Assembly: GCA_023052935.1 (NCBI GenBank)
Contig: CM041297.1
Location: 109,793,563-109,857,562 of the forward strand
Direction of reading: 5' to 3'
DNA: 64,000 nt
From: Piezodorus guildinii
Taxonomy: Eukaryota; Arthropoda; Insecta; Hemiptera; Pentatomidae
In this document: piece by piece, positions 23,135-34,276 of the stretch
How the letters are laid out: each line of letters opens with the position of its first letter
How positions within the stretch are numbered: the stretch's first letter is position 1
Notes under the pieces: generated by a model
What the model was told of the DNA's origin: nothing
Database searches by the model: none
The model's input: only the letters and a program-made list of their open reading frames with translations
Made by a program: the position numbers and the translations under genes

Positions 23135-25989
23135 TTTTTTTTTTTTTTTAATGGTTTATAAATCAGGAAAGATTTGAACTAACTTCTAAATATGAATTTA
23201 AACATCCAAATTCCATTTACTGATAAATATTCTTTCAAAACTTTTAACAATCTCTGAAAAAAGTATTTTTATTAAATGATTTCTAATGAAATTAAATTGC
23301 TTTATTTTGTTCAATAATTTTTATCAGAGTGAATTTTATTTACTTTATAGTAAAAATTTATTGTATCAATTAATTTTGCTTATTTTAATGAATAATATTC
23401 CCTATTTATTTATAGTTTTTTCACATTATTTATTAATTTGACGCTTTCATGATTAATTCACTGCGAAGGTGATCTGCATATCAAAGAATTCCTTAGAATC
23501 AACAGATATATATTTGTTCTTTAATGTTAATTATTAATTCTTTGGTATCGGCAAATGATTCAAGATTCTATTCTATTCTATTCTACAACTCCAAAACACG
23601 GTACTAGCTGAGAGCTTGGCACGGCAGATAATGATCTCCAAAGGAAGTCTCAACTGTAATTAAGGCTACACTTTGGCAATTAACACAGCTCACAACTGAC
23701 AGTTAAAGTTTCACTAGTTTGTAAACTTTGGTGATGGGCCCATTGCATGATACATAATCAATATTTCCTTCTCTTGGCTTTATCCTCTTTTCTAGCTACC
23801 TCATGATCATTAAAAAGATAGCAAAATGTAATATCATTATCTTCACTAAAATCTCTTAAAATATAAACATAAAATCTTAAATATACTTCTTTTGATTTAA
23901 AAAAACGCAAATTATTACACAATGGTTTATTATTTCCAAATAACAATATAACGGTATAACTGTTTATAAAGCTGTAGATAGGCAATTAAGTAATATAAGA
24001 AGCAATAAATAATTCTAAGGAAAATGGCATATCACCTCTGCTAATTTCAAAACACTATATCTCTCCTAGTTCTTAACCAATTTCAATGATTCTTTTTTCA
24101 CTTTGTAGGAAATTTAGTTCTCTATCGAATAACACTAAAAGCAAAAAATTGGTATTTATTAATTAAGAGAAACGGATTTTTTTTTATTTGTTATTTTGGT
24201 TCTAGGCATCTTGAAACGTAAACCCTCAAATTTTTAAGGGGATAATGTTTTTTTGTGGTCGATTACAAAGGTTCATTACATTATTGAAAATAATAAATCA
24301 AAAATTAAATGACTAAGCCTGAATAATTTTTGAAATTTCTTAATTAATATTTTTTTTTTAGATTTGACACATTACATAAATGACATTCGTATGTTTAGCT
24401 TGTCATTTCAACTATTGTTTGGTGGGTGTTTGGGAAAAACTGATATTGAAGTTTTTTACTTAGTTATTTCTCATCCATTTTCTCAAATATTTTCTCTAAC
24501 ATTTCCCTATTCCAATCTCAATTAAGAACACTTCTAGTCATACAGGCATATCTTTTTTTTCCTATAACAGTTCTATTATCGTATTTTCCTGTTGATCCAT
24601 CCTAATTCATATTAAAAATGGTTATTTTAATATCAATAATGTATAGTTGAGGTGTGTAATTAAGTAATGTATTTATTTTTTATTCTTTTACATTTACATT
24701 CTTTTCCTAATTTTAATTTCACTTACCTATATATGAAATATATATCGTTCATGAAACTTTCGAATTTGAGTTTTCTCCAGAGATAAACATTTTAGGGTCC
24801 CCTGAGTCCAAATAACCAAGCTCTGCATAAAAATAGTATTTAATAAAAATCAAATTTAATGGCTTTAAATTATGTTTGTTTCATTATGATTAAATAGATT
24901 GACATGGCTTAAATGTCGATACTTATGATATCCATCAGCTTCCCAATTTCAGTCTTTTGTGACCTCTTGCCAATTTCTGACCCTTAGCATCCTTATATCT
25001 AATTCATTAAAATTAATCTTCTTTATAACTGATAATGATCTTTATAGTTAATCTCAAGTTACTTAACAAAGTTAAACTTAAATATCAATGTTCAATATTC
25101 ATATTTTGAATACAAATAGTTTTGTGGTTATGTCTTATTTTTAAATTACTCCACATAATAAGATGGATCAAAGTGGGTACACTTTTTATATATTTTTTTT
25201 TTTCACAAATCAAAATAATTGATGAATATTAAGAATCCAGGATGATCCAGATATATAGTACTGTTAGGTTAGACATAGAAACTGTCCTACTTAATTATGT
25301 AAAGTTGTGTTCTTCTTTCTTAAATTTAAATATGTTTATAGGAACGGAGGTGAAGATTGGGATGAAGCATCTATAGATGCTTTTGAAGACATGGTGTACC
25401 CAGCACAATGGAAAGCTATGCTTGTCCAAGTTAGTTTTTACTATTAATCTAATTTTATTAGAAAAATATCATCTTATATATGTGTGACTGTAAATTTTAC
25501 TGCACGATGATATAAAATAGCATGTATTAGTGAAATTTACTAACAATGAAAATATTGGTAGTTATGTATAAAGATATTTATGAAATGATATGATAAATTC
25601 TCTGTTCAAATTATATTAATATTTTTAAATTTTAAAGAATAATCTATCTAGGCTCTAAAATATTATAACTTTGGCAGGTTGTCGGTTACAAGGAAACAAC
25701 AATGGCGACACGTCCAGGATTAATTCCTTGCATTAGGCTCTATGATCCAGATGGTCCTCCGGTAAGAAAAAAAAAACATTTTGCATGTTTTTTTGTGTGT
25801 AGATAAAAGTGAAAATTATAAAAATAAATGGCATATTGTTATTAACAGAGTAGTTTACTAACTAATCAAGATTGTTTGATTTTAACTTTTCAGGGTATCG
25901 ACATTGGCAAGCGACTCGTAGAAGGAGGTTTTGCCGTAGCGGTCGAAACCGAAGAACCACCAGGATCAGCCAGTGAGCATGATGATTAA
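16121..25989 (+). CDS. papi: Papi/TDRKH: Tudor and KH domain protein of the piRNA pathway
   Basis: Papi/TDRKH sits on the mitochondrial outer membrane, binds Piwi proteins through symmetric dimethylarginine and serves as platform for piRNA 3'-end trimming. Eleven exons: 16121-16210, 16295-16451, 16930-17057, 17154-17250, 18000-18166, 18245-18361, 18442-18540, 20732-20970, 25342-25429, 25678-25761, 25894-25989; all phases agree and give 453 aa. In order: hydrophobic N-terminal anchor (residues 5-26), KH1 with GRAG at 60-63, KH2 with GRCG at 133-136, a lysine-rich linker (about 175-213), then an extended Tudor domain (about 228-400) with FYVDYGD in its core. The protein is somewhat shorter than human TDRKH (561 aa), mainly in linker and tail. 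The start ATG leads straight into the membrane anchor. Introns 2, 4, 7 and 8 carry transposons; intron 8 is 4.4 kb. Confidence 0.95.
16620..16740 (+). mobile_element. T1 family fragment (intron 2 of papi)
   Basis: The fragment matches the internal part of the T1 copy at 50226-51067 (GTGTGGTAACTCCC..., then GTCCTATGAAACTGAAATTT). Both termini are missing. Directly downstream is a Tc1 remnant. Confidence 0.75.
16741..16895 (+). mobile_element. Tc1 transposase remnant (intron 2 of papi)
   Basis: The plus strand reads HDNAHPHKKRC, then EYLNTTNIHTIDWPF: the second catalytic Asp block and the LDWPA region of Tc1 transposases. It ends just before papi exon 3. Confidence 0.7.
17350..17595 (+). mobile_element. 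SINE family S3, intron 4 of papi
   Basis: A tRNA-like head is followed by TTTTTTAATGGGAGTAAAAAATCC and GGGGACGTAAAAAGATCC, shared with the S3 copies at 20122, 32516 and 61408 in opposite orientation. The B-box part is partly deleted. It ends in an A-rich tail near 17583-17598. Confidence 0.85.
18883..19860 (+). mobile_element. SINE family S1 interrupted by a hAT element (intron 7 of papi)
   Basis: The head GGAGGAGCATGGTCTAGCATAG, a B-box-like GTTCAAACCCTGG and the GCCTAATCACCTCCTTATA segment match the S1 copies at 22775, 41538 and 58169. The match breaks at about 19110 and resumes after 19791 (ATGGGGTGTAGAGGTACAGG), exactly where a hAT-like element is inserted. Occupied segments: 18883-19110 and 19792-19860. 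Confidence 0.85.
19111..19791. mobile_element. hAT-like DNA transposon remnant inside SINE S1
   Basis: The ends are inverted: left CACGGTGTCTAGCAA and, read backwards from the right, CAGGGTGTCTAGCAA. Subterminal AACCGGGAAAAGTCAGGG is typical of insect hAT-like termini. Inside, 19317-19430 keeps a short frame ending in EYLAAEN with a coiled-coil-like run of Lys, Leu and Glu. No transposase catalytic block is recognisable. CTTATA-like bases on both sides may be a decayed duplication. Confidence 0.7.
20122..20384 (-). mobile_element. SINE family S3, minus orientation
   Basis: TTTATTCATGTAACATCACT at the tail and GGACCTGCGGCATTGGG at the tRNA-like head side match S3. The flanks CATATTAAAAGT and CATATTAGAAGT form a probable target-site duplication with one mismatch. 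Confidence 0.88.
21025..21180 (+). mobile_element. LINE ORF fragment in papi intron 8
   Basis: A short open segment reads KFEPLLNGVKDANNNIIVDP and then EILNKFKQHFDGILN. This resembles the linker before the reverse transcriptase of LINE ORF2 proteins (K.L...D..G....D...I...F..YF..LLN). It is not a papi exon, because a donor precedes it and no phase fits. Confidence 0.55.
21405..21600 (-). mobile_element. SINE family S3, 5'-truncated
   Basis: TTTATTCATTTAACGTCACT, then GCTACTATGGCTGATCGGACG, and further blocks up to the GGATTTTTTA segment match S3. The tRNA-like head is missing. Confidence 0.85.
21600..22770. other. papi intron 8, unassigned part
   Basis: This is mostly T-rich sequence. A locally GC-richer block at about 22140-22400 has no reading frame and no match to other repeats in the window; it could belong to an unrecognised element. 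Confidence 0.3.
22775..23055 (+). mobile_element. SINE family S1
   Basis: The tRNA-like head starts GGAGTGGCTTGGTCTAGTGG, with B-box-like GGGTTTAAACTTG, and the body ends GGGTTGTAGAGATAAAGG plus a T run. Flanks TTCAAAACATC and TTCAAAATATC are a probable target-site duplication with one mismatch. Body and end match the S1 copies at 41538 and 58169. Confidence 0.88.
23086..23130. repeat. (AT)n microsatellite
   Basis: An alternating TA tract lies within papi intron 8, just downstream of the S1 SINE. Confidence 0.95.
24030..24320 (+). repeat. Repeat family R2, copy without internal insertion
   Basis: Blocks such as AACCAATTTCAATGATTC, TTTGTAGGAAATTTAG and CGATTACAAAGGTTCATTA also occur around 36200-38100 and, partly, around 28970-29050. 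This copy lacks the T1 element found in the 36-38 kb copy and so shows the unoccupied site. No coding potential. Family affiliation unknown. Confidence 0.7.
24716..24925 (-). mobile_element. T1 family fragment, 3'-end part
   Basis: TTTCACTTACCTATATATGAAATATATA is shared with T1 copies and is followed by the CCTGAGTCCAAATAACCAAG block. Only about 210 bases at the hairpin end remain. It lies in papi intron 8. Confidence 0.75.
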
Positions 25990-27780
25990 TTGTACTTCAT
26001 GTTGTCAAAATTAAGGTGATCTCAAGTCTGTACATTAATCTGTCGGGACCTGTTTCTATGTTACAACTTTAACCTCAATCCCATGCCATCCATAAGCTAA
26101 CAATTAAGCTCTTAGCTAAATGTTTCAAATTAGCTATAATTTCATCTTCAGAAAATTTTCAATTTTCACCTCTTCTGATTAGTGAGAGAGATTTATTTGT
26201 TAACCCTTAGAAATTTGTCATATAAATCAAATTTTCTAAACCTTCGAGACTGATTTATGCAATTTTATAGTTTTTTTTTGTTTTATGATTTGTTTTTTTC
26301 AATTTCTTAATTTTGTTACCATTTTATTTGTATGTTCTTCTTATCTAAAAAAATTGTCTACTTGTTACATGTGATATGGAATGTATTTTTGATGCAAGAA
26401 CTGGTTATTTTATATTGTAATGAGAGTGCCATTTATTTTTAGCTTTAAATGTAAAAAATGTGTCATTTATACATATATTCAATCAAAACAAATCTTGTAT
26501 AAATGATAAATTGGCTTAGTAATTTATATAAGCCTCATAGTTAATAAAATGAGAGCTCTGGCTAATATATAGTTTTTATTTCGCATACTTCTTTCATTTT
26601 TGTTTTGTTTTTAAAAATTACAAATGGATTAGATATACTCTGATAGCCCTTAAGTGGATTTTTTTCTTTGTTTTTTTGTTGTTTTTTGTGAACTTTGTTT
26701 CATTTAATTGTATTATTGGTATCAGAGATTCACTTTCCAGAGTTTTTCACTTTTAATTATGTTTCTTTAAATATAAGTGTTAACCTAAGAATAATAGTTA
26801 CTTTTAAGGTTATATTTCTTTCTCTTATTTTTTTTTTTTTTTTTATAGTTCGCTTATGTTTATAATTAAATTTTAAATTATTTTGTTTTTGTACTTAAAA
26901 AAATAAATAAATATAAATCCATTACTATTCATTTCTGTGAAAGAGATGAAGTCTATTTATTTTAACAATCTTTCCTGGTTTAACAAATTATGCTGAATGT
27001 GACTTTGTCATATCTGGGTTATACAAAGTTTTGTTATACTCGAATAATTTCACACTGTATTTACATTAAACCTGTATTTATTCCTGTTTCAATTGCTGAT
27101 TATAATTACTTATGATTCATGATAATTACTTATCAATATTTGCTAGTCTAGTTAAACAAGTTTGTAAAAAGTGGTAAGTAATTCTGTTTTGTTATTTATA
27201 ATTTAACTGCATAATTTATCATTCTGTAAGAATATTAATTTCATAAATTTATTAATAAAGCGCTACTATCCTGGATGGGTCTTGGTCACCTCAATTAAGC
27301 TTAATACCCTCTAATTTTTTTGTCTTTGCAATTTTTTTTTAAAGCATATTTTCCTGAAAACATTTGAAATTTGTAACAATTTTCTGAACGAATAGTAAAC
27401 CTATGTCAGCCTGGATTTTTATCCACACAGTCCAAAGAACTGCTGTCTCTGTTCCTCAGGGATGGCCCTAATAGTTGATACCATTCATTCTGCCAATTAA
27501 TGATAAACTGATAGTATATAGTTTTAATTTGGTCTTTGTGTCTTTAAAACATTGTTAATCATCCCATGATATGATATGATGATAACAAAAAACTGAAAAT
27601 ACAGAATTATTATGTTGGATAACACAATGAACAATAATTATAATGATAGATTTAATTGGTTATTCTCTATAGCATTGAAGAGAGTTTTCTGATTATAATT
27701 AATCTTGGTGTACTAATTCTAAAACTCTATACAATATTTTACCTATCTTCGAAAATAACTGAATTATGGATATATATTTA
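25990..27780. other. 3' region of papi and intergenic DNA
   Basis: Non-coding and very T-rich. Several AATAAA-type hexamers occur (for example near 26545 and 27250), but none can be chosen as the papi poly-A site from sequence alone. Confidence 0.35.
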
Positions 27781-27789
27781 GTCAAGAAT

Positions 27790-29260
27790 TCATATATTTT
27801 TTTTTTTTTAGGTAATCGCGGTGTCCTGATTAGAAAACACTATAAAATATTTCCTCTTCTTTAAACATAACTGAATTAAAATAGTTTTAATCACCTGCCA
27901 TTTCAAAACTAATCCGCTGATATCAATGCTGAGGCGTTATAATCGTCGTCGGATGCCCTGGTATTTTTGTGCTAAATTTCGAATAAAGTGGGTCTAATAA
28001 TCTCAGAGAAAAGTCACGGACGGCGGACAGATTTTTTTTTATTCGGGTTATATGGGTTGTGTCACATGAAATGTCCGTTTTCAAGGTAAAGGATTTTTAT
28101 TAAAAATACGATATGAAAACAAAATAATTTTATTCGAAGTATTTACCTTCTCTTTCTACACATTTTTCCCAACGTGACACCAACTCTTGTATCCCCGAAC
28201 TGAAAAACTCTGAGCTTTGAAGTAAAACAAAATCTGAAAACGCACTTTTCACTTGATCATCATTTTCAAAAAGTTTTCCTTTGACGGAGTTGTCTAAATT
28301 CCTGAATGGAGACAAGTCGGGAGAATACGGTGGGTGCGGAAGAACTTCGTAGCCCAGTTCTTTTAATTTTTGAGGGTATGTTTTGAAACATGGGGTCTTG
28401 CTGCAGCTCAGTGAGATCATGAGGTACCCATGTATCGAGCTTTTTTATTTTCCCAATACACTTTAAATGTCTGGAAACGGTAGATGCACTTGCATTTAGT
28501 TGTGCTGAGAGTCCTTTAACTGTTTGGTAGGGGTTTCCTTCTACTGTATGTTTAAGGACATCGTTGTCTATTACGGACGGAGGTCTTCCTCGGGGCAAAT
28601 TTCCCAAGTCGGTCTCCCAGCTGAAAACTTAGCAAAGCAACGGTGAATGGTCCGTTCATTAACACTCCCTTCCCCGAACGCCTTGCGAATATTTCTAGCG
28701 GCCTCCGCTGATGAATGGCCGAGTTTAAACTCGTACAAAAATATTAATCGAAAATCGCGTGTTTCCATGTTAATATTTGGAGGTATACTAAAAAGTGGGT
28801 AATTGATTGGGAAGCTAATGTTTATAATACAAAAGTAGAGGGTTAGTAACTGTTTACTTTAAATATGTAAACATTCGGAAGAAAACAACAGAGACCTGCA
28901 AAATCCTTTATGTATTTCAGAAACTATAAAAACGGACATTTCATGTGAAACAACCCAATACATATACCTCAATTTTTTTTACGGGAAGCGGGATAATTTT
29001 TTGGTTGACTACAAAGGTTGATTATAGAAAATAACAAACCAAAAATAGACATGTGTTATTTAGGCTATAGACAGTAAATGTTGAATTAAACAGGTTGTGG
29101 TGTCCTCATTGATCAGGAAAGGGATTGTAAACTCTTTTTAAAGGGTTTTGGCGAAAATAAATTAAAAGATGAGGGGCTAGTTTATATATATATTTTTTTT
29201 AGACAATTTTACACATTTTTCTAAACCCGTTATATGGAATCTCTCCACAAGTAATTTTTA
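27790..29260. repeat. Repeat family R2, copy interrupted by a mariner
   Basis: ATCGCGGTGTCCTGAT at about 27815 corresponds to ATCGCGGTGTCTTGAT at 38285, in the foldback end of the 38 kb copy. CGGCGGACAG before the mariner and GACTACAAAGGTTGATTA after it correspond to blocks near 37955 and 38045. The mariner at 28053-28958 splits the copy. Confidence 0.6.
28053..28958 (-). mobile_element. mariner element with internally deleted, frameshifted transposase
   Basis: Both terminal inverted repeats are present (TGGGTTGTGTCACATGAAAT and its counterpart ending at 28958), flanked by TA at 28051-28052 and 28959-28960. The transposase is read on the minus strand. The N-terminal part starts at 28768 (METRDFRLIFLYEFKLG), then shifts frame near 28600. 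The helix-turn-helix and linker KIKKLDTWVPHDLTE follow. The sequence then jumps to the C-terminal part with HPPYSPDLSP. The region holding the first two catalytic aspartates is deleted and the third is altered (PFRNLDN where the family has a D-Y-H/F block). It cannot encode an active enzyme, but the ends look usable in trans. Confidence 0.93.
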
Positions 29261-29841
29261 TATTAAAAAAAATTCTCGGCTATGCTGTTTCTTATGATTT
29301 ATCCAATATTTTTTTTATAAAGTTGAACGGTTTCGTCATACTACAAATGGAATAACTTCTGTTGTGGTACTCGATCGGAATCTCAAAATTCTTTACTCAG
29401 GTAATAAGAGTATTTGATAAAATAACGAGTACTTGATATTCGTTACCACCTCAACAAACAGCTGCTGACCAGGATACGGAACAGAACAGCATCGATCACG
29501 CCAAGTTGTACTGAAACAGTTTTCTCTGATGAAGTCTACAGATTAAAATATTTTTATTAACTAAATGAAAATTTCAACTGTTGTTATCATATGTCAGAGG
29601 ACTTATATATGTTAAAGAAAAACAAATCTTCAAATTTCTTCGAAATACCAATAACTAAGTATTTTACTTTAAAATACTTGTAATTAATTGAGATTATACT
29701 TTTATGCGTAATTAACATTTTTTTACAAATAAAGATAAAATGTTGTTAGTTGCTTTACGTTTATAAATTTATAAATCATAATCTTTATTATTAACATTAA
29801 AAATCAGATAGTTTTATTAGTTATTTTAAGAAATAAAAAAA

Positions 29842-30726
29842 TCTGGTGCGGGCAACACACGACTTTCACTTACCTCGATTTTAAAATCAATGAAAGAATT
29901 TTCAAATACAGTGAGAGATAAAAATACGTGAAACTATTAAGGAATTAATCAAATTGAATTTCTATAGAAACATTTGTTTCATTAAAAAATATATTATATT
30001 ATTATCTAAAATAATCAGTTAGTTTTATCTTCTTCTCATCACTCTCTATCAACTTCTAAAAGCTTGTTAATGAGATGATATTTTTTCTAAAATCTTTAGC
30101 TTTCCAACGGTATATCATACTTATATATCTCATGTAAAAACGAAAAATTGCATTAAAAAAGTATTTTTCTGTTTTCTCCTTTAGTTGGGTATCGAATTTA
30201 TTCAATTTATATATTTACCTGTTTTTCATTAGCGTTAACAAGATAATCTAGTTATTATTATTGAATCTACAAAATTAAAGGTACTTTAGGGAAGAAAATT
30301 TAAAATATCGGCATTTAAGCCCTGTCAGACCATTTTTATCCAAATAAAACCTACATGATATTAAAGCCCATTAAATTTTACATCGATATAGCGAGTTTAA
30401 TCAAAATCGTCGGAACCGTTTTTGAGAAAATCGAAAAAAGGTGCAAAATGCATGGTATGAAGTGCCTCTTCTTGTAAGCTCATTTTGATGAAAAAAGTTT
30501 TGTCACGTCTCGGGCGTATAGTTGTCTTAAATATGAAATTTCAGTTTCATAGGACTTACCGTTTCCGCCCGGGAGTTACCACACACACACACACAGACCT
30601 TTTTGCGGGACTTGGTTATTTGGACTCAGGGGACCCTAAAACGTGTATTTCCGTTGAAAACTGGAATTAGAAAATTTTCACGATCGCAATACTTCCCCTT
30701 CCTATATATAGTAAGTGAAAGTAAAA
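29842..30726 (+). mobile_element. T1 element, full length (Helentron-like)
   Basis: The left end is TCTGGTGCGGGCAACACACG followed by ACTTTCACTTACC. The right end is AGTAAGTGAAAGTAAAA. The two GTAAGTGAAAGT-type blocks form subterminal inverted repeats. A hairpin-forming ATATATA stretch precedes the right one. The interior is non-coding. Three other long copies and three fragments exist in the window. Confidence 0.8.
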
Positions 30727-31800
30727 AGATAGACAAACATTTGTTTGTTCTGATCTCCGTGAGGAATCAGGTGACTTCAGCAGCAAAAAAAGTGTACTTT
30801 AAACGGTGAAGTAGTCTTTATTCAGTTCTCAACTCTTTATCATGAGTATCTCGAAGTAAAAATAATGAAATTAAGAACCAAAGTATAAGAAAAATTCATA
30901 TGTATTTCAAAGTTTTCTCCTCTTCAACTTTTTTGTAACCCGGCTTAAAAAAAAAAATCATGAAAGTTTGAGATTTAATGTTTCAAAAATCAAATGAAAA
31001 ACAATACTCTCGTCTATCTTCCTATCTATCTTCGGAACATGAATGCTAAAAAATGTCCTCATAAAAAAATATACATCAGGGCTACGAGACATCTATTTAA
31101 ATACGTATTCTTCGCTTTTCTTAATTATTATTATTATTATTCGTATTCTTAATTTGTTGTTGTTTTAATTTTAAGGGCAAAAAACTGCTGATGGTTATTA
31201 TCGCCCACAAAAAAAAAAAATAAATAAATAAAAAGAAAAACGAGTAACCAAAATGAAGACAGCCGAAAAGAAAACAACGAACAAAATACTAAAACAAATA
31301 AATAATACAGTAACATAGACAAATAATAAAAATAAAATAAACGAAATTAGTAATATTGATAAACAAAATAAAAAAAACAATAACTAACTAATAATAATAA
31401 ATAAAAGATAAAATAAAATAGAATATAACAAAAATAATTAATTATTCTTAATTTTCTTAATACTGTTAGTTATTACTTTTGGAAAGACACGAGCCTTTCT
31501 TTTTTAATCTTCCTATTGCACCCTAACGATCATTTTTAGTAGGTTTTTGTATAGATATTTATTACATATATTTAGATGGCATTAAAAAGTAAATATGATG
31601 TCTTAAGTTCTTGGACCATGACAAACAGACTTTGATTCATTAGATCTTCCTGAAACATAATATCCCCATATCATAAACCTATTATATATACTAGCTTCGA
31701 AACAGCGAAAAAGAAATGTAAAAGTCCAAGAAGAAAATAAATATCATGTCCCATAGAGAATGGTTTTCCACCATCATACTCCCCAGGAGGTGAAAGTTAC
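30727..31800. other. Unassigned intergenic sequence
   Basis: AT-rich, with long A- and T-rich simple stretches. The minus-strand open frame at 31198-31380 is low-complexity phenylalanine/leucine/valine sequence and not a gene. No feature is supported until the promoter at 31808. Confidence 0.35.
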
Positions 31801-31807
31801 TTCAAGG

Positions 31808-31845
31808 TATATAAACTCAGTTGGTGCTATTCATAACGACAGTTT
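31808..31845 (+). promoter_or_regulatory. TATA box and initiator of the secreted peptide gene
   Basis: TATATAAA lies at 31808-31815. About 30 bases downstream, ACAGTTT at 31839-31845 fits the arthropod initiator consensus (TCAGT), with the A at 31841 as likely transcription start. The start codon follows at 31864, giving a 5' UTR of about 23 bases. Confidence 0.7.
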
Positions 31846-31863
31846 GCACTTTACAGCCTCACC

Positions 31864-34197
31864 ATGAACAAGGTAATGTTTCTTCAAACTATAGATACAT
31901 ACTTTGTTGAAATATTTTTAAGACATGAAGTTTCAGTTATTTGAAAGCAATTCGTAAAACTTAAAAAAAACAAGACCATACATTATAAATCTATATCTAT
32001 TTTTTACTTAGGACATTTTTTAGGAAGCCGATCTTAAAGTCACTAATCACTATAAATAAAATTGGACAGAGGGAGATTTATTTTGCTAATTTCAATGCAA
32101 GGCATTAGCGTTTTTTTTAAAAACTCTGTCAGCATTATAAAAGATTGTATAGCATTTTGAAGTAAACATTAATAAAAATTAACCAGGTGTCGAAAAAAAT
32201 TATTTAACTTTTTCAAAACGTTCAACAAATTAAATTTTCAAATTTGAAATTTCAGTTAAATGAGCTCTCATTAAAAGAATTCAGTCGAAATCGAATAATC
32301 TCGAACATTTTCAAATATGGTTGCCTGATATACATTTTCATTAATGTAGTTATGGAGCAAATATTGTTTTATTTTCTAATTTTATTCGTAAATAATTTGC
32401 ATTAATGGAAATGTTACTAAAACTATCTGAAGAGTCAATTAATTTAAGGGATCATTACATGATCTTCACGACTCATTAGTGTGAAGGGGTTTCTTCAAAC
32501 GTGAAAACCTTAATTGTTTGTTTTATTTATTTAACGTCCCTTTATGCTGCTGTGGATAATCGGACGATGCTACAGTGGGAGTCCTAAACTTTGTCTATCC
32601 AGGTTTAATTAGGATAGAGATCTTTAACGAGTACCTGACATCGCACAGGCTCGGGACCACCTTTTAACGTCCCTCCGAATAACAGCATAACTAAGGATTT
32701 TTTACTCCCATTAAAAAATTCTAGAGCTACCTGCGGGTTTGAACCCGTGATCTTGGACATATGAGGCTGCTTATTCTAACCACCATGCTATAGCTAACCC
32801 CGAAAACCTTAATTTTAACGGGCGACGGGAAGACTATAAAAACTCTGGTGCACGCTACACACGACTTTCACTTACCTCCGTTAACATCAATTTAAGAATT
32901 TTCAAATACATTTAGAAATAAAAATAATTGTTAATGAATCAATTAAATGATATTTCGATGGAAACGTGTGTTTTATTAAATAATCTATAAGATGATGTAC
33001 CTAACTTGTTGAAATCTACAAAATCAAAGGTTCTTTAGAGGAAGACAAATTAAAAATATCGGTATTTAAGCCCTGTCAGACTGTTTCAATCAGAATGAAA
33101 CCTACGTCATATTAAAGCCCATTTAAATTTTATAACTATATAGCCAGTTTTTATCAAAATTGTTAGAGTATTTTTTGAGAAAATCGCCAAAAAAGGTGTA
33201 TAATGCATGTTATAGTGGCTTACAGGTTAGCTGATTTTGATGAAAAAGGTTCTGTAACATCTCGGGCGTACAGTTGCGTAAATATGAAACTTCAGTTTCG
33301 CACGGGTTTTAGTTTTTGCACTAGACTTACCACGCACACACATAGACTTTTTTGCGAGACTTGGTCATTTGGGCTCAGAAGACACTAAAATGTGTATTTC
33401 CGGTGAAATCTCAAATTCGAAAATTTTCAGGATCGCAATACTTTACTATATATTTTATATATAAGTAAGTGGAAGTAAAACAATACTCAAGTTGAAAATA
33501 AAATAAATAAAACAATCAATGTTGTTTGCTATTGATTATGGGTTGATGAACATTTAGATAAAGAATTGGTCGCTGAAACAATTATGAAAAAAATAATAAT
33601 TACATATTTACTTAAGTCTTATTATTAGTTTTTTAAGAGGATTAATGCTCCGGAACGTCTGCACATATTGACATAAAAATATTATTATGATGAACTAATA
33701 TTCATTTATTCATTAATTTCATCTTCGGTTAAATTCATTAGATTCATCTTGGGAATTCCCAGGCGCTCTCATGTCCCACCTGGTATGCAGAGTTGAAGTG
33801 GCTTTACCCAAATTCCGACGGCAATACTTCCTTGAACTTACCTTTACCAATCCTTCAGAACAAAAAACCCATCTATATCTACAATATGTTCACCCCCCTA
33901 TCCTCTGTCCACTCTATCAACACAAGATCCCAGCCCTCGAACTTGCTCATTCCATCTCACAGAACTGCTTCCTTTAAGAGATCCTTTGTCATACGTGCAT
34001 CTTCATTTTGGAATACCTTATCCATGTCTATTCGTACATGCCAATCTTTGACTTCCTTAAAACCTATTTATCCATCTCCTCGAACATCAATCTTCCGTGC
34101 CTTTATAAACTTCACTATTTTGCCTCTTTATTTTAATTTTAATTTTCTCCATTTTTTTTTTTAACATTTGTATTTCTTTGAGGTAGTAATATGACCT

Positions 34198-34276
<79 letters not shown>

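Noticed and set aside
29842..30726. T1 as an ordinary terminal-inverted-repeat transposon (MITE)
   Set aside because: The inverted repeats are subterminal on one side, the outer ends differ, and no target duplication is visible.
31198..31380. Phe/Leu-rich open frame that could look like a membrane protein
   Set aside because: It is low-complexity A/T sequence with no start context, splice context or homology.
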